Source: CAYVQE01 sp964454005 (GTDB taxonomy: Bacteria; Myxococcota; B64-G9). Taken from it: a stretch of DNA of 64,000 nucleotides. A model generated the notes under the pieces. It had not been told where the DNA came from. It worked only from the letters and a program-made list of their open reading frames with translations, and did no database searches. Position numbers and translations under genes: made by a program. Numbering within the stretch: position 1 is the stretch's first letter; the number at the start of each line of letters is the position of its first letter. The DNA is taken from positions 30,263 through 94,262 of the forward strand of contig CAYVQE010000008.1 of assembly GCA_964454005.1 (NCBI GenBank). Direction: 5' to 3'. This document shows, piece by piece, positions 61,294 to 64,000 of this stretch.

Positions 61294-62684
61294 CCCGCAC
61301 CCACCGGCCGCTATGGCGGGCCGAGGTCTGCCTGCCTTGCGGCGCTTGCACCCGGCGCTGCCCGGCCAGCGTCTTCGACGAGCTGGCCGCCGAGCCCGAG
61401 TCGCTGCGCGGCCGGGTCTCGCGCGAGGTGGCCTTTCCGGCCGGCGAGCAGCGGCCGCCGGTGCCGCCCTGCCAGGCGGCCTGTCCGCTGGGCCAGGACG
61501 TGCCCGGTTACATCGCCGCGCTGGCGGCCGGGGATTTCGACCGGGCGCTGGCCGTGATCCAGCGCTCCAACCCGCTGCCGGCGGTCTGCGGCTGGCTGTG
61601 TCGGCGGGCCTGCATGCAGGCCTGCGTGCGGGCGCGGCTGGACTTTGCGGTCGACATCCGCGGGCTGAAGCGGGCCGCGCTGCAGCAGGCCGAGCGGCGG
61701 CCGGTGGCCGCACCGCGGGGCCGGCGCGACGGCGAGCTGGTGGTGGTCGGCGGCGGGCCGGCCGGGCTGGCCTGCGCCGCGGCGTTGCGGCGCATCGGCT
61801 GGCGGGTGCGGCTGCTGGAGGCGGCCGCCGAGCCGGGCGGGCTGCTGCGCTGGGCGGTGCCGGCCTTCGAGCTGCCGCGCGCGGCGCTGCGGGCCGACAT
61901 CGAGGCCATCGTCGCCAGCGGGGTCGAGATCGCCTGCGGCCGGCGCGTCGACAGCGCTGCGGCGCTGCGCGATCTGCTCGACGGCGGCGCCCGGGCGGTG
62001 GTGCTGGCCACCGGGGCCGGTCGCGCCACCGCGCTGGGCATTCCGGGCGAGACGCTGGCCGGCTGCAGCGACGGGCTCACCTTCGCCCGCCGTTGGGCCG
62101 ACGGCGCTGCGGGCGAGCGTTTGAGCGGGCCGGCGGTGGTGGCCGGCTCGGGGGCCATGGCGGTCGCGGTCGCCCGCATGGCCTTGCGGGCCGGGGCGGC
62201 GCCGGTGCACCTGGTGATGCGCCGCGGCCGGGCCGAGGCGGCGGTCGATGCCGAGGCGCTCGGGCGCGCCGAGGCCGAGGGGGTGGAGCTGTTGACCGAC
62301 TGTTGGCCGGTGGCCGCAGCCGGCGGCCAGCGGCTGGAGGCGGTGCAAATCGCGCCGCTGGTCTACGGCCCGCCCGACGCGGTGGGCCGGCGCTGGCCGC
62401 TGGCGCCGGCCGGCGACCGGCCCGAGCAGCAGCTGCCGGCGGCCACTTTCGTGGCCGCGGCCGACCGGCGGCCGGAGCTGGGCTGGCTGGCGGGGGCCGG
62501 TGGCGGGCTGACCGGCCCGCTGGGGCTGCTGGCGGTGGACGGGCGCAGCTACCGCACCCGCATGCCGGGCGTCTACGCCGTGGGCGAGGTGGCTGCCGGG
62601 GCGCGCAACGCGGTCGAGGTGATGGCCATGGCCGCGCGGGCGGCGGCCGCCGTCGACCGCGATTGCCGGGGAGGTGGTGCGTGA
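61284..62684 (+). CDS. FAD/iron-sulfur oxidoreductase of the GltD (glutamate synthase beta) type
   Basis: The protein has 466 residues. A first iron-sulfur motif CLPCGACTRRCP lies at residues 17-28. It is followed by the GltD-type cysteine-rich helical domain (PPCQAACPLGQDVPGYIAAL, PAVCGWLCRRACMQAC). An FAD domain starts at ELVVVGGGPAGLACAAALRR and a second dinucleotide-binding fold at VVAGSGAMAVAVARMAL. It probably transfers electrons between NAD(P)H and iron-sulfur proteins. The Kor subunits upstream and ferredoxin-like proteins downstream suggest it exchanges electrons with the oxoacid oxidoreductase. Confidence 0.9.
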   Translation: MALARTHRPLWRAEVCLPCGACTRRCPASVFDELAAEPESLRGRVSREVAFPAGEQRPPVPPCQAACPLGQDVPGYIAALAAGDFDRALAVIQRSNPLPAVCGWLCRRACMQACVRARLDFAVDIRGLKRAALQQAERRPVAAPRGRRDGELVVVGGGPAGLACAAALRRIGWRVRLLEAAAEPGGLLRWAVPAFELPRAALRADIEAIVASGVEIACGRRVDSAAALRDLLDGGARAVVLATGAGRATALGIPGETLAGCSDGLTFARRWADGAAGERLSGPAVVAGSGAMAVAVARMALRAGAAPVHLVMRRGRAEAAVDAEALGRAEAEGVELLTDCWPVAAAGGQRLEAVQIAPLVYGPPDAVGRRWPLAPAGDRPEQQLPAATFVAAADRRPELGWLAGAGGGLTGPLGLLAVDGRSYRTRMPGVYAVGEVAAGARNAVEVMAMAARAAAAVDRDCRGGGA

Positions 62685-63490
62685 GCCCGGCCCGGTCCCC
62701 GGTTCCGTTCCAGGTCGACGGGTGCAGCTGCAGCGGCCGGCGTGGCGAGAGCCTGCTCGACGCCCTGCGGCGCAACGGCTTCGAGGTGCCCTCGTTGTGC
62801 CACCTGCCTGGCTTGCCGCCCGCCGGGGCCTGCCGGCTGTGCCTGGTCGAGGTGATCCGCGGCGGCCGGCGCAAGTTGACCACGTCCTGCAACTACCCGC
62901 TGCTCGAGGGGCTGGAGGTCGAGCTGGACAGCGAACGGGTGCAGCGCCACCGGCGCATGGTGCTCGAGCTGCTGCTGGGCCTGGCGCCGCGCTCCGATCG
63001 GCTGCGGCGGCTGGCGGCGCGCTACGGGGTGGAGCACAGCCGCTTCGCCCGTCGAGCCGATCCGCCCGACTGCATTTTGTGCGGGCTGTGCGCCCGCATC
63101 TGCCGCCGGGGCGCCCGGGCCGAGGCCCTGGCCGTGGCCGGCCGCGGCCGCAACAAGCGGCTGGCGGCCCGGCCCTTCGGCGACTTTCCCGAAAGCTGCA
63201 TCGGCTGCGGGGCCTGCGCCTGGGTGTGTCCCACCGGGGCGATCGAGATGGAGTCCGAGGCGGTGGCCCGGCTGCGCAGCCGCTGGGGCCACAGCCGGCC
63301 CTGCCGCTACGCCCTGCTGGGGCTGCTGCCGGGCACGGTCTGCGAGAACGACTACGACTGCAGCCGCTGCGAGGTGGACCAGCGATTGGTCGACGCCGCC
63401 GGGGGCCGCCATCCGGTCACCCTGCTGCTCGACGCCGAGCAGGCCGAACAGGCCGAGCAGGCCGAACAGACCGAGGAGGAGCCGCGGTGA
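62681..63490 (+). CDS. 2Fe-2S/2x4Fe-4S electron-transfer protein (NuoG/HoxU N-terminal-like)
   Basis: The protein has 269 residues from the GTG at 62681 overlapping the previous stop. An N-terminal 2Fe-2S fold carries SLCHLPGLPPAGACRLCLVE with a fourth Cys in TTSCNYPLLEG. The NuoG-type H-C3 motif is absent. Two 4Fe-4S sites follow: CILCGLCARICRR and CIGCGACAWVCPTG. The C-terminus has a four-Cys stretch (CENDYDCSRCEV) and a repetitive EQAEQAEQAEQ tail. It would pass electrons between the flavin enzyme and the ferredoxin. Confidence 0.88.
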   Translation: MSPARSPVPFQVDGCSCSGRRGESLLDALRRNGFEVPSLCHLPGLPPAGACRLCLVEVIRGGRRKLTTSCNYPLLEGLEVELDSERVQRHRRMVLELLLGLAPRSDRLRRLAARYGVEHSRFARRADPPDCILCGLCARICRRGARAEALAVAGRGRNKRLAARPFGDFPESCIGCGACAWVCPTGAIEMESEAVARLRSRWGHSRPCRYALLGLLPGTVCENDYDCSRCEVDQRLVDAAGGRHPVTLLLDAEQAEQAEQAEQTEEEPR

Positions 63491-63816
63491 GCCGGGATCC
63501 CTTCTGCCGCCCGCCGCAGCCCGAGCGGCCCGCCGGGCCGGGCGAACGCCCGGCCGCCGAGCGCCGCGGCGACTGGGAGCCGGTCGCTGGGTCCTGGAGC
63601 CCCGAGACCACCCGCCGCGCCGCCGGCCGCTGCCTGGCCGCGCTGAGCTGCACCTGGTGCGAGGTCTGCCAGCTCATCTGCCCCGACCTGTGCATCACCC
63701 GCGACCCCGACAGCGGCCACATCCTGATCGACCTCGACCACTGCAAGGGCTGCGGCCTCTGCGCCCACTTCTGCCCCAAGGGCGCCATACAGATGGAAAT
63801 CGAGCCCGCCGACTGA
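63487..63816 (+). CDS. 4Fe-4S ferredoxin-type subunit
   Basis: The protein has 109 residues from a GTG at 63487 overlapping the previous stop (GTGA). A disordered Pro/Arg/Glu-rich N-terminal half precedes two cluster-binding motifs, CTWCEVCQLICPD and CKGCGLCAHFCPKGAIQM. This resembles the delta subunit of 2-oxoacid oxidoreductases. Placing delta last, after the flavin genes, is not the usual order. It ends the six-gene operon. Confidence 0.9.
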   Translation: MSRDPFCRPPQPERPAGPGERPAAERRGDWEPVAGSWSPETTRRAAGRCLAALSCTWCEVCQLICPDLCITRDPDSGHILIDLDHCKGCGLCAHFCPKGAIQMEIEPAD

Positions 63817-63823
63817 GCAGCCA

Positions 63824-63844
63824 GCCCCGCCCTGCGGGCGGGGC
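63824..63844 (+). terminator. GC hairpin after the oxidoreductase operon
   Basis: GCCCCGCCC and GGGCGGGGC form a perfect 9-bp stem with a TGC loop just after the ferredoxin stop codon. There is no T-tract after it, so termination here may depend on Rho or on the hairpin alone. Confidence 0.5.
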
Positions 63845-63943
63845 CGGTCCGGGACGAGCCATCCAGATGGAGATAGGACTGACCGACCCCCTCACCGAAC
63901 GGCTTGCGGAACGAGGCGCCGGTTGCCCACCGCGGGGCCGGGC

Positions 63944-64000
63944 TCACTCCTCGTCCGGGAAGTAGCGCTTCAGGTCGACCATCCACAGCGAGCCCCAGCC
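63944..64000 (-). CDS. C-terminal end of an unidentified protein (partial)
   Basis: A minus-strand frame running off the window edge encodes GWGSLWMVDLKRYFPDEE and then a stop codon. The codon bias fits neighbouring genes and it would be convergent with the operon on its left. Eighteen residues are too few to identify it. Confidence 0.45.
   Translation of the reverse strand, partial: GWGSLWMVDLKRYFPDEE

Overview
The window is very GC-rich, tightly packed and contains two runs of N (16297-16306 and 52325-52424), so it looks like a scaffold from a draft or metagenome-assembled genome. Gene content points to a diderm with a deltaproteobacterial or Myxococcota-like character. Evidence includes several lipoproteins with Cys-rich, EGF-like or thrombospondin type 3 repeats, a sigma-54 response regulator with several -24/-12 promoters, a flagellar/WhiG-type sigma factor, beta-barrel proteins, a B12-dependent ribonucleotide reductase and a 2-oxoacid:ferredoxin oxidoreductase operon that implies anaerobic metabolism. 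The lineage is an inference; no rRNA or tRNA gene was seen.

Layout. 1-561: end of nrdJ. 586-1542: beta-barrel candidate. 1719-7833 (minus): a six-gene envelope-stress-like operon (two PspA/IM30 proteins, an unknown protein, an NfeD-like protein, a flotillin and a carbonic-anhydrase-like protein) behind a sigma-54 promoter. 7946-11510 (minus): acyl-CoA carboxylase alpha and beta subunits. 11849-12738: a sigma-28-like factor behind a near-consensus sigma-54 promoter. 12789-16061 (minus): a TPR histidine kinase and a sigma-54-type response regulator with GAFTDA instead of GAFTGA. 16055-20605: a three-gene exopolysaccharide cassette (minus) next to a decayed paralogue, a contig gap and a 17-bp repeat on both sides. 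20686-27333 (plus): holB, ricT-like, metG, a HEAT protein and a TatD/radical-SAM fusion. 27491-30975 (minus): an MshEN/HD-GYP/pseudo-receiver/DUF4388 protein and a YhaM-like nuclease. 31035-33715: a divergent pair (beta-barrel candidate and a type 3 repeat lipoprotein) with two good sigma-70 promoters and a clear terminator.

33762-40552 (plus): an unknown protein, rsmD, coaD, an aminotransferase, a TPR beta-barrel protein, a FecR-domain protein and a lipoprotein. 40610-42161 (minus): purC and a small exported protein. 42345-42645: remnant of an FGE/SUMF gene. 42603-45239 (minus): a PfpI, RtcB and PEBP cluster behind a sigma-54 promoter. 45350-47173: typA. 47310-54539: two large divergent Cys-rich lipoproteins, one with a clostripain-type protease domain and one with an FGE-fold domain. 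54552-58550 (minus): three overlapping genes for a probable surface-glycan or lipid modification pathway. 58822-63816 (plus): six overlapping genes for a 2-oxoacid:ferredoxin oxidoreductase with an attached flavin/iron-sulfur electron-transfer module. The window ends in the 3' end of a minus-strand gene.

The main theme is sigma-54 control. Four candidate -24/-12 elements lie at suitable distances upstream of pspA, the sigma-28-like factor, pfpI-rtcB and fecR-like genes, and a sigma-54 activator-type regulator is encoded in the same window. Sigma-54 control of pspA and rtcB is known in Escherichia coli; here it is a prediction from sequence only.
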